A stretch of 64,000 nucleotides of DNA from Ignavibacteriales bacterium. GTDB taxonomy: Bacteria > Bacteroidota > Ignavibacteria > Tepidaquicellales > Tepidaquicellaceae. Under the pieces are notes generated by a model. That model searched no databases. It was given only the letters and a program-made list of their open reading frames with translations, and was not told the DNA's origin. Positions 25,767-32,927 of the stretch are shown one piece after another. Each line of letters starts with the position of its first letter. The stretch's first letter is position 1. The DNA is taken from positions 969,501-1,033,500 of the forward strand of contig JACKAC010000001.1 of assembly GCA_020635255.1 (NCBI GenBank), in the 5' to 3' direction. Position numbers and translations under genes: made by a program.

Positions 25767-26168
25767 ATGGTAGAGACTAAAATTCAAATAAGAGTTTTGT
25801 ATGCTCATACAGATAAGATGGGAGTGGTGTATTACGGCAGGTATTATGAGTATTTCGAGGCGGGCAGGAATGACATGCTTCATAAGCTTGGATACCCTTA
25901 TGTAGAGATGGAAAAGGAGAACATAATGCTTCCCGTGATAGAGTCGTATTGTAAATACTTTTCCGGGGCGAAGTATGATGATATAATTACGGTCAAAAGT
26001 ATGCTAAAGGAAGTTCCAACCGTCCGTATAAGAATAGAATATGAAATTATGAAAGGTGATGAGCTGATAGTAACAGGTCACACGGTGCACTCATTTGTAA
26101 ATGCGGAAAAAATGAAGCCGACACGCCCCCCGGAGAGATTAATACAAATAATTAAGGAAAGAATATAA
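25767..26168 (+). CDS. acyl-CoA thioesterase, 4HBT/YbgC family
   Basis: The 133-residue hot-dog-fold protein hydrolyses acyl-CoA or acyl-ACP thioesters. The signature HTDKMGVVYYGRYYEYFEAG near 14-33 includes the catalytic Asp16, as in YbgC/FadM. The chain-length preference cannot be read from sequence. The next gene begins six bases after its stop, so it is co-transcribed with the VOC protein and nadC. The usual tol-pal neighbours of ybgC are absent. Confidence 0.88.
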   Translation: MVETKIQIRVLYAHTDKMGVVYYGRYYEYFEAGRNDMLHKLGYPYVEMEKENIMLPVIESYCKYFSGAKYDDIITVKSMLKEVPTVRIRIEYEIMKGDELIVTGHTVHSFVNAEKMKPTRPPERLIQIIKERI

Positions 26169-26174
26169 CCTGTT

Positions 26175-26567
26175 TTGATCAGCGAAGAAAATATCTTATT
26201 TATTCTTTATGTAAAAGATCAATCTGTCAGCAAGGATTTTTACAGGAATGTTTTTGCAAGGGATCCCGAGCTGGATGTAGAGGGAATGACAGAATTCAGA
26301 CTAAGCGATAACTGCCGGATAGGTTTGCTGCCGGAGCGGAATATTTCAAAATTATTGACAGGTATGCCGGCACCTGAAACAGGGAGCGGGATTCCCAGAT
26401 GTGAAATGTATATATATGTGGATGACCCGGATGAATATGGCAGCAGAGTTGTAAATAATAATGGCAGGCTTATAAACGGGACGGAAATGCGGAGCTGGGG
26501 TGACGAAGTATGTTATTGCGCAGATCCCGATGGACACATACTAGCCTTTACAAAAATTAAGAATTAA
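26175..26567 (+). CDS. VOC (glyoxalase/bleomycin resistance) superfamily protein, TTG start
   Basis: The 130-residue protein shows the two beta-alpha-beta-beta-beta modules of the VOC fold: FILYVKDQSVSKDFYRNVFA at 9-28, and MYIYVDDPDEYGSRV with the closing DPDGHILAF near 117-125. VOC members range from metal-dependent lyases and dioxygenases to antibiotic-binding proteins; nothing here selects one. The TTG at 26175 leaves a six-base gap to the thioesterase gene, and nadC follows two bases later, so these genes form an operon. Confidence 0.82.
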   Translation: MISEENILFILYVKDQSVSKDFYRNVFARDPELDVEGMTEFRLSDNCRIGLLPERNISKLLTGMPAPETGSGIPRCEMYIYVDDPDEYGSRVVNNNGRLINGTEMRSWGDEVCYCADPDGHILAFTKIKN

Positions 26568-26569
26568 AA

Positions 26570-27433
26570 TTGGACTATTACAAGAATTTCGATCTCGAGC
26601 AGGCGAGGAAGACGATAAAGCTTGCTCTAAAGGAAGACATTGGAAGCGGTGACGTTACATCGGATAATTTTATATCGAAGGATTCCGTGTCAAGGGCAGA
26701 CATTCTTGTAAAGGAGAATGGTGTAATAGCCGGTTTGAAGATATTCCAGATGGTATTTAACGAAGTAGATCCGAAAGTTAAGGTAAGATTTAGGGTTAAA
26801 GATGGAGCTAAAGTAAGGAAAGGGCAAATTATCGGGGAGGTAAACGGAAGAAGCAGGAGCATTTTGAAGGCGGAAAGGGTAGGGTTGAATTTATTGCAAA
26901 GGATGAGCGGGATAGCCACCCAGGCAATGAGGGCAAAGGAGGCACTTGGCGATAACAGGATAAGTGTAGTAGATACCCGCAAAACTACACCAAATATGAG
27001 GCTCTTTGAGAAACTGGCTGTAAAAATGGGAGGGGGAGCGAACCACAGAGAAGGTCTTTATGATATGATATTGATAAAGGATAACCATATCGAAGCCAGC
27101 GGTGGGCTAGAGAAGACTATTGAAAAGATAAAAAAAGTAAGAAAAAAAACGGAACTCAAAATCGAGGTAGAAGTAAAAAATCTGAGAGAGTTCAAATTAC
27201 TCACCGAAAATGTTAAGGGGCTTGTAGATAGGGTAATGCTGGATAATTTCAGTATTGCCGATGTGCGGAAGGCAATCAGGGGAAACAAAGCCGGGTTTGA
27301 GATAGAGATATCAGGTGGAGTAAATCTAAAGAATATAAATAAATACAAAGGTATAAGAGGAATAGGTCTTATTTCGATGGGGTCGCTGACACATTCTGTA
27401 AAATCAATGGATATTGCGCTGGATTTCAAATAA
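26570..27433 (+). CDS. nadC: nicotinate-nucleotide pyrophosphorylase (quinolinate phosphoribosyltransferase)
   Basis: NadC converts quinolinate and PRPP to nicotinate mononucleotide, a step of de novo NAD synthesis. The 287-residue protein has the family motifs LKEDIGSGDVTSD (near 18-30), ERVGLNLLQRMSGIAT, DTRKTTPNMRLFEKLAVKMGGG (split substrate-binding region near 125-146), NHREGLYDMILIKDNH and the C-terminal EISGGV. It begins with TTG, two bases after the VOC gene. nadE occurs at 2544; nadA and nadB are not in the window. Confidence 0.94.
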   Translation: MDYYKNFDLEQARKTIKLALKEDIGSGDVTSDNFISKDSVSRADILVKENGVIAGLKIFQMVFNEVDPKVKVRFRVKDGAKVRKGQIIGEVNGRSRSILKAERVGLNLLQRMSGIATQAMRAKEALGDNRISVVDTRKTTPNMRLFEKLAVKMGGGANHREGLYDMILIKDNHIEASGGLEKTIEKIKKVRKKTELKIEVEVKNLREFKLLTENVKGLVDRVMLDNFSIADVRKAIRGNKAGFEIEISGGVNLKNINKYKGIRGIGLISMGSLTHSVKSMDIALDFK

Positions 27434-27505
27434 AGGTAATTTAACTTGAATAAAAATTCGTTTTAAGTTAATTTTTCAAAGTTTCCAAAACCAAAATCAA
27501 GAAAT

Positions 27506-28039
27506 ATGCAGAATTTGAAAAACCAATTAGGCTTTTTGCTTGCAATTTTTATTTCAGTTGCAGTGGTCTTTGCATGTAACAAGTTGAAAGAGGAGACAAG
27601 CTCTGACGACAAAACAGAAAAGACCGAAAAAACAGAGAAAACCGAAGATGACAGCAAGGATGATAAGAGAACTTCATCCGGTGATAAATTCGATGGATCT
27701 AGATTATACTTCTGCGAGAGATATTCATCAGCCAGCGGAGAGGTAGGAGAATCCAGCGTATTTACCATTCCGAGAAGCGGTGGTTACTTAACAGTTATGA
27801 TCGACCTTCGCCCGGCAGATGCAACTATCGGTACAGGAAAGGTTGACCTCAGAATCTCAAGGTACGAAGGAAGCAAAGAGAAGATAGTTGATACTTTGCC
27901 ATTCGACGTGCAGCCTGATTGGGATTATATTCACTTTGATAAAGTAACATTCTATAAATCCGGTGATTACAAGGTTACTTTGTTAAAGAGCGATGGTACA
28001 CCTGTTGCTTCAGGAGAGGTTACCATCAATTACAGATAA
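27506..28039 (+). CDS. lipoprotein of a four-member tandem exported family (member 1)
   Basis: I recognise no named domain. The 177-residue protein starts with a lipoprotein-type signal (VAVVFAC, Cys about 24), then a charged linker of repeated TEK/TED units (about 35-60), then a domain of about 115 residues. That domain begins LYFCERYSSASGEVGESSVF, continues GGYLTVMIDL, VDLRISRYEG and DWDYIHFDKVTFYKSGDYKV, and ends as a beta strand. The same domain order recurs in the next three genes. It is predicted to be anchored in the outer membrane or periplasm. The all-beta look suggests an immunoglobulin-like binding domain; this is inference. Confidence 0.7.
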   Translation: MQNLKNQLGFLLAIFISVAVVFACNKLKEETSSDDKTEKTEKTEKTEDDSKDDKRTSSGDKFDGSRLYFCERYSSASGEVGESSVFTIPRSGGYLTVMIDLRPADATIGTGKVDLRISRYEGSKEKIVDTLPFDVQPDWDYIHFDKVTFYKSGDYKVTLLKSDGTPVASGEVTINYR

Positions 28040-28072
28040 GAAACTATTCCTAGGAAACTTTCAAGAATCGGG

Positions 28073-28504
28073 ATGAAGAAAATATTTTTTATCCTAGGCA
28101 TATTTCTTTATGTATTTGCGACAGACGTTCATTCTCAACAAAAGCAGTTATTATACTTTTGTGAGACTTATGATGAAGCGAACGGGAGGGAAGTAGGGGT
28201 TTCTGATATATTCGAGATCCCCCCGACAGGCGGTTACCTGACGGTGATGGTTAATCTAGCTCCCATAGGTACTGTAATAGGAACGACGGACGTCGATCTA
28301 AAGATATACAAGGTAGAGAACGGAGAACTAAGATACATTAGTACCGAACCATTTAATGTGGAAACAGATTGGGATTACATTTTTTTTAGTGAGATAACGT
28401 TTTATGAGGAAGGAATTTACAAGGTAGAATTGGACAAGGGAGACGGTACGTATGTTTGCTCTGGATATGTGGAGATAGTTTTCCCGGATTCAAACGCTTA
28501 TTAA
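28073..28504 (+). CDS. exported protein of the four-member tandem family (member 2)
   Basis: The 143-residue protein has a signal peptide (residues 1-21, ending VHSQ) followed directly by the family domain: LLYFCETYDEANGREVGVSD, GGYLTVMVNL, TTDVDLKIYKVENG and DWDYIFFSEITFYEEGIYKV. It is closest to member 1 and shares almost every block. The 33-base gap to member 1 suggests one transcript. The single conserved Cys in YFCE could make a disulfide between chains or bind a ligand; this is speculation. Confidence 0.7.
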   Translation: MKKIFFILGIFLYVFATDVHSQQKQLLYFCETYDEANGREVGVSDIFEIPPTGGYLTVMVNLAPIGTVIGTTDVDLKIYKVENGELRYISTEPFNVETDWDYIFFSEITFYEEGIYKVELDKGDGTYVCSGYVEIVFPDSNAY

Positions 28505-28578
28505 CGGAACATTTTATAACCATTGAGGTTTACACTAAAGTTTCAAAAATTAATTTAAATAACTAACAGGAGAGTAAA

Positions 28579-29001
28579 ATGAAAAAACTTTTAGTCGCAT
28601 TTTCTTTTTTAATGTTGCTTTCGCTTTTTGGCATGAACCAAAAGACATATGCTCAGAGCGGACCAGTAATGTATTTCTGTGAAAGATATGATCCGTCATT
28701 GGGTGAAATCGGTATCAGTGACAGGTTCACAACCGGCTATCTTACCGTTATGGTAAAGTGTAATTACGAATTAGGTCTGAGCGATGTTTCTATTCAGTTT
28801 GACAAATGGAATCCATCCGAGAAGAAGTTTGAATATTACAAGGATTTCAATTACAGTGTCGAGCCGAGTATGAAATATATATATTTCTCAAAGAATTCCG
28901 AAAGTGATATGCAGTTTGACACGCCCGGTATTTACAGGGTATTCTTATTGGATAACAACAGGAATACAGTGACAAGCGCATTAATAGAAATTATTCCGTA
29001 A
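28579..29001 (+). CDS. exported protein of the four-member tandem family (member 3)
   Basis: The 140-residue protein has a signal peptide (ending YAQS), then the family domain: MYFCERYDPSLGEIGISDRF, GYLTVMVKCN, SDVSIQFDKWNP, MKYIYFSKNS and PGIYRVFLLDNNRNTVTS. A good ribosome binding site (AACAGGAGAG, about 28564-28573) precedes ATG 28579. It is more diverged than members 1 and 2 in the central part, with a short deletion before GYLTVMV. Confidence 0.7.
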   Translation: MKKLLVAFSFLMLLSLFGMNQKTYAQSGPVMYFCERYDPSLGEIGISDRFTTGYLTVMVKCNYELGLSDVSIQFDKWNPSEKKFEYYKDFNYSVEPSMKYIYFSKNSESDMQFDTPGIYRVFLLDNNRNTVTSALIEIIP

Positions 29002-29029
29002 GCACAGGTGCTTATAAAGGACAGAGATC

Positions 29030-29431
29030 ATGAAGTATGTAAAGATAGCAGTGTGTGTTATATTATTGTTTGTTGTAAATGAATTATCTTATTCTCAGAC
29101 ATTACAGTTCTGTGAAAAAGTAAGTGACAATGGTACGGCTGTTAACCCCAAGACCTTATTCACGATAGATAAGAGCAAGGGGGGTACGATAAAGTTTTTG
29201 GTAAAACTTCCATTCAGCGTAGGGACCGATAAAGTGACATATGAGCTATACACTGTCGACGGTTCCGGAGCCGAGAGTTTTATAAGGAGCATCAGCCAGG
29301 ATGTAGGTACCGACTGGCTGTGGTTTTGGAAGGATGTAAAATTTGCCAAAAACGGGTCATATAATGTAAAAGTATATGACGGACAGGGAAACCATCTGGT
29401 CACGGCACATTTAACAATACAATATAATTGA
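29030..29431 (+). CDS. exported protein of the four-member tandem family (member 4, divergent)
   Basis: The 133-residue protein has a signal peptide ending SYSQ, then LQFCEKVSDNGTAVNPKTLF, GGTIKFLVKL, DKVTYELYTVDG, DWLWFWKDVKFAKNGSYNV and a final strand. It keeps FCE, the GG-strand and the DW..aromatic block, but GYLTVMV has become GTIKFLVKL. It is the last gene before a strong terminator (29453-29503). That fits a four-gene operon made by repeated duplication. Confidence 0.68.
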   Translation: MKYVKIAVCVILLFVVNELSYSQTLQFCEKVSDNGTAVNPKTLFTIDKSKGGTIKFLVKLPFSVGTDKVTYELYTVDGSGAESFIRSISQDVGTDWLWFWKDVKFAKNGSYNVKVYDGQGNHLVTAHLTIQYN

Positions 29432-29452
29432 CATTAATTTCATATAATTTTT

Positions 29453-29503
29453 AAAAGGTTATCCCGATATTATCTTCTAATGATATGACGGGATAACCTT
29501 TTT
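29453..29503 (+). terminator. strong rho-independent terminator closing the four-paralogue cluster
   Basis: AAAAGGTTATCCCG pairs with CGGGATAACCTTTTT, with an inner GATAT/TATC extension and a T run. The downstream flippase gene starts six bases after it. Confidence 0.85.
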
Positions 29504-29508
29504 ATATT

Positions 29509-30936
29509 ATGCTGGATAAAATAAAAAGCCTTTCAAAAGATACTCTCACATATGGTGTAAGCACCATGGTGAGCAGGTTTTTGAATTTTATCCTCGTACC
29601 CTTCTACACTAACTTCATTTCCCCGGCAGAGTATGGTATTGTCGCGAACATATTCGCTTATATTGCGATACTGAACGTGCTATTCTCGATCGGCATGGAG
29701 TCGGGGTATTTTAAGTTCGCGTCCTCGCTCGAAGTAGGGAACAAGAAGCAGAATTTTTCTCACCCATTTATTGCGGTTTTTATTAATGCCCTTATATTAT
29801 CCTCGGTAATATTTTTCTTTCCTGCGGTATTCGAACCGTTCTTCCAGACGGGGTATGATCATCTAATTCTGATAAAATATACCGCATTGATACTATTCTT
29901 CGATGCGATAGTACTGGTTCCTTTTGCTTACTTGAGGCTGAACAATAAGGCTAAGATATTCGCTATGTTTAAGGTCATAAACGTGGTCATAAACGTCGCG
30001 ATGAATCTTATCTTGATAATCGGTTTCAAAATGGGCATAGAAGCAATACTTATCAGTAATGTTATTGCATCATTCTGTACGGTGTTATTGCTTTTACCGG
30101 TTATTATAAAGAACCTTGATTTCGAGTTCAACAGTGAGCTCTTTTCAGAATTACTGCGGTTCTCTCTTCCTTATATACCGGCGGGAATAAGTTCGAACAT
30201 TATCCAGGTGATAGACAGACCTATATTATTGTATTTGACAGATGATAAAGTAACAGGTATTTATACGGCTAATTATAAGCTGGGAATAATAATGATGCTT
30301 TTTGTTACGATATTCGATTTTGCGTGGAGACCTTTCTTTTTGAACCACGCGAAAGATCCCGACGCGAAGAAAATATTTTCAAAGGTGATGACATTGTTTA
30401 TAGCCGTAGGAAGCATGATATGCCTGGCGACGTCGGTCTTTTTGCCAGAGATAATAAAGATATTCGGGCAGGATTTCAGATCGGGCTATTATATAATCCC
30501 GGTAGTACTATTGGCATATTTATTCAATGGTATCTATGTAAACCTGATGCCGGGGATATACTTCGAGAAAAAGACAAAGTATCTTCCGCTTATCACGGGT
30601 ATAGCGGCGGGATTGAACGTGGGAGTGAATTTTCTTTTGATACCGGTTATGGGAATGATGGGGGCGGCATTGGCTACGCTGGTGAGCTATATGAGCATGG
30701 CAATAGGGTTATATATAGTTGTGCAGAAATTTTACAAAATCGATTATGAATACGGCAAGATTATGTTTTTGCTTATTTCATTATTTGCCAGCTTCGGGCT
30801 GTTTTTATTTCTCGAGAGCGTAATGGGTGTACACTGGTATGTGGGTGTGATAGGGGTGATTGTCTTTACTACACTTGTCTTTGTCTTCAGGGTATTTGAT
30901 ATAAGGATGGCAGGAAGACTTCTTTCAGGTAAATAA
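29509..30936 (+). CDS. polysaccharide flippase, MOP/Wzx-like
   Basis: The 475-residue integral membrane protein has about 12-14 hydrophobic segments throughout. It starts with the family phrase LTYGVSTMVSRFLNFILVPF (residues 13-32), followed by TNFISPAEYGIVANIFAY. It is predicted to flip undecaprenyl-linked glycan units across the inner membrane for O-antigen, capsule or exopolysaccharide. No glycosyltransferases are adjacent, so the glycan is unknown. Its start lies directly behind the upstream terminator. Confidence 0.88.
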   Translation: MLDKIKSLSKDTLTYGVSTMVSRFLNFILVPFYTNFISPAEYGIVANIFAYIAILNVLFSIGMESGYFKFASSLEVGNKKQNFSHPFIAVFINALILSSVIFFFPAVFEPFFQTGYDHLILIKYTALILFFDAIVLVPFAYLRLNNKAKIFAMFKVINVVINVAMNLILIIGFKMGIEAILISNVIASFCTVLLLLPVIIKNLDFEFNSELFSELLRFSLPYIPAGISSNIIQVIDRPILLYLTDDKVTGIYTANYKLGIIMMLFVTIFDFAWRPFFLNHAKDPDAKKIFSKVMTLFIAVGSMICLATSVFLPEIIKIFGQDFRSGYYIIPVVLLAYLFNGIYVNLMPGIYFEKKTKYLPLITGIAAGLNVGVNFLLIPVMGMMGAALATLVSYMSMAIGLYIVVQKFYKIDYEYGKIMFLLISLFASFGLFLFLESVMGVHWYVGVIGVIVFTTLVFVFRVFDIRMAGRLLSGK

Positions 30937-30966
30937 ATTTTTCCTTGACAATCCTATATAATTATG

Positions 30967-30982
30967 CCATATTAATATATGG
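30967..30982. promoter_or_regulatory. palindrome over the lexA start codon, candidate LexA operator
   Basis: CCATAT-TAAT-ATATGG has perfect 6-bp arms and overlaps the ATG of lexA (30979). lexA genes usually repress themselves through an operator near their start. The LexA site of this lineage is not known to me, so this is a suggestion. Confidence 0.35.
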
Positions 30983-31593
30983 ATAAACTCACAGATAAGC
31001 AAAGCAAGATATTGGATTTTATCAGGGAATATACCCTGGATAATCCGTATCCGCCTACATTTCAGGAAATTGCGCAGAAATTCAAAATAACTATCGGTAC
31101 AGTGCAGGATCATATATCAGCACTGCAAAGAAAGGGCTATATCGAAAGGATACCTGACGTAGCCAGGGGATTTAAGGTGGTTGGTGATGATGCGGCTGAT
31201 GTACCTCAGGAAGATTATATGATCCCAGTATACGGAAATGTTGCAGCCGGTGAGCCGATATTTGCCGACGATAATATACAGGGGTATATCGCTTTGGAAA
31301 AGAATATCCGTGGGCATCATCTCCATTTTGCATTAAAGGTTAAAGGTGACAGTATGATAGATTCCGGTATATATGACGGGGATATAGTGATCGTGAAGAA
31401 GCAAAACAGCGCTGACGATGGTGATATAATAATCGCTTTGCTGGATGATGAGGCAACAGTTAAGACACTTCGTAACAGCAGGATAAATGCTTATCTGGAA
31501 GCATCAAACGCAAAGTACAAATCCATAATCAATAAACCGTTCCAGATAATAGGTAAGGTAATAGAACTAAGGAGACAGCTGGCATCAGCCTAA
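30979..31593 (+). CDS. lexA: LexA repressor, SOS regulator
   Basis: LexA blocks SOS genes until RecA filaments trigger its self-cleavage. The 204-residue protein has the N-terminal winged helix (DKQSKILDFIREYT, then PPTFQEIAQKFKI and TVQDHISALQRKGYI) and the C-terminal S24 peptidase domain. The expected cleavage bond is Ala90-Gly91 (VAAGEP), the catalytic serine is Ser125 (KGDSMID) and the lysine is Lys162 (EATVKTL). All the functional residues are present. A palindrome overlaps its start. Confidence 0.95.
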   Translation: MDKLTDKQSKILDFIREYTLDNPYPPTFQEIAQKFKITIGTVQDHISALQRKGYIERIPDVARGFKVVGDDAADVPQEDYMIPVYGNVAAGEPIFADDNIQGYIALEKNIRGHHLHFALKVKGDSMIDSGIYDGDIVIVKKQNSADDGDIIIALLDDEATVKTLRNSRINAYLEASNAKYKSIINKPFQIIGKVIELRRQLASA

Positions 31594-31594
31594 T

Positions 31595-32887
31595 CTACAG
31601 ACCGACCCTCTTAAAGATAAAGTCCACATTCTTTTTTGACTTCGAGAAATCGAAAATCTCTTTAAAATCTTTCTCGTCCAAATATTTTTTTATTTCCTTA
31701 TCATCTCTTAGCAATTTCTCAAAGCTAATCTTCTGCTTCCAGCATTTCATTGCCACATCCTGTACTATTTTGTAAGCCTGCTCTCTTTTCATTTTTTTGT
31801 CGATAAGACGAAGGAGAACAGTCTGAGAAAATATGAGACCATTAGTAAGGTTGAGATTTTTTTCGATATTCTCTTTATTAACTACCAGATCTTTTACAAT
31901 ATCGTTGAACTTATGAATAATATAATCCATAAGTATTGTGGAGTCGGGGAATATGATACGCTCTACGGATGAATGTGAAATATCACGCTCATGCCACAGC
32001 GGTATATTTTCCATTGCAGCGATGGCATTGCCACGGAATACACGAGCCATACCGGATAACCTTTCTGCAGTAATAGGATTTTTCTTATGCGGCATAGCTG
32101 AAGAACCTTTTTGTCCTTTGCTAAACGGTTCTTCAAGCTCGAGAGCTTCAGTTTTTTGAAGGTGTCTTATCTCGGTCGAGTATTTTTCTATACACGATGC
32201 TATTATAGCAAGTGTAGCCATAAACTCAGCATGCCTGTCCCGCTGAAGTATCTGGGTAGCAATCTTTGTTGTTTTTAACCCAAGCTTTTTGCAAACGTAA
32301 GCTTCAACTTTTGGAGAAAGATGTTCATAGGTTCCTACCGCGCCGGAGATCTGTCCCACTGAAATAACATCGAGGGCTCTTTTCATCCGTCCGATGTTTC
32401 TGTTTGTTTCATCAAACCACAGAGCGAATTTCAATCCAAGTGTGATGGGTTCGGCGTGGATACCGTGAGTGCGTCCTATCTCAGGAAGGTATTTATATTT
32501 TAGAGCTTTTGTGCGCAGGATCTTTTTCATCTCATTTAGATCTTTCAGGATGATCTCGCCTGCCTGCTTTAGCTGTACCGATAGGGCAGTATCGACAACA
32601 TCGGAGCTGGTCATGCCCATATGTATAAATCTCGAATCAATCCCCACATATTCGGCAACATTGGTAAGGAAAGCAATGATGTCGTGTTTAACTTTATCCT
32701 CGATCTTCAATACCCGTTTTACGTCAAATTTTGCTTTCTTTTTTATATTATTAAGAGCTGATGCAGGTATATTGCCGAGTTTGGTTTGCGCTTCACAGGC
32801 CAGTATCTCAATATCGAGCCAGATCCTAAATCGGTTTTCATCTGACCAAATATCAGCCATTTCCTTTCTGGAATAACGGGGAATCAT
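31595..32887 (-). CDS. purB: adenylosuccinate lyase
   Basis: PurB removes fumarate from SAICAR and from adenylosuccinate in purine synthesis. The 430-residue fumarase/aspartase-fold enzyme has the three conserved regions: HMGMTSSDVVDTALS near 89-103, GRTHGIHAEPITLGLK near 138-153, and the signature loop GSSAMPHKKNPI at 261-272, which carries the catalytic serine. It converges with lexA, the two stops lying one base apart. The length is typical of the bacterial short form. Confidence 0.96.
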   Translation of the reverse strand: MIPRYSRKEMADIWSDENRFRIWLDIEILACEAQTKLGNIPASALNNIKKKAKFDVKRVLKIEDKVKHDIIAFLTNVAEYVGIDSRFIHMGMTSSDVVDTALSVQLKQAGEIILKDLNEMKKILRTKALKYKYLPEIGRTHGIHAEPITLGLKFALWFDETNRNIGRMKRALDVISVGQISGAVGTYEHLSPKVEAYVCKKLGLKTTKIATQILQRDRHAEFMATLAIIASCIEKYSTEIRHLQKTEALELEEPFSKGQKGSSAMPHKKNPITAERLSGMARVFRGNAIAAMENIPLWHERDISHSSVERIIFPDSTILMDYIIHKFNDIVKDLVVNKENIEKNLNLTNGLIFSQTVLLRLIDKKMKREQAYKIVQDVAMKCWKQKISFEKLLRDDKEIKKYLDEKDFKEIFDFSKSKKNVDFIFKRVGL

Positions 32888-32927
32888 AGATGAGATTGAT
32901 TACTTTCTAAATAAGAAAATAATCAAA

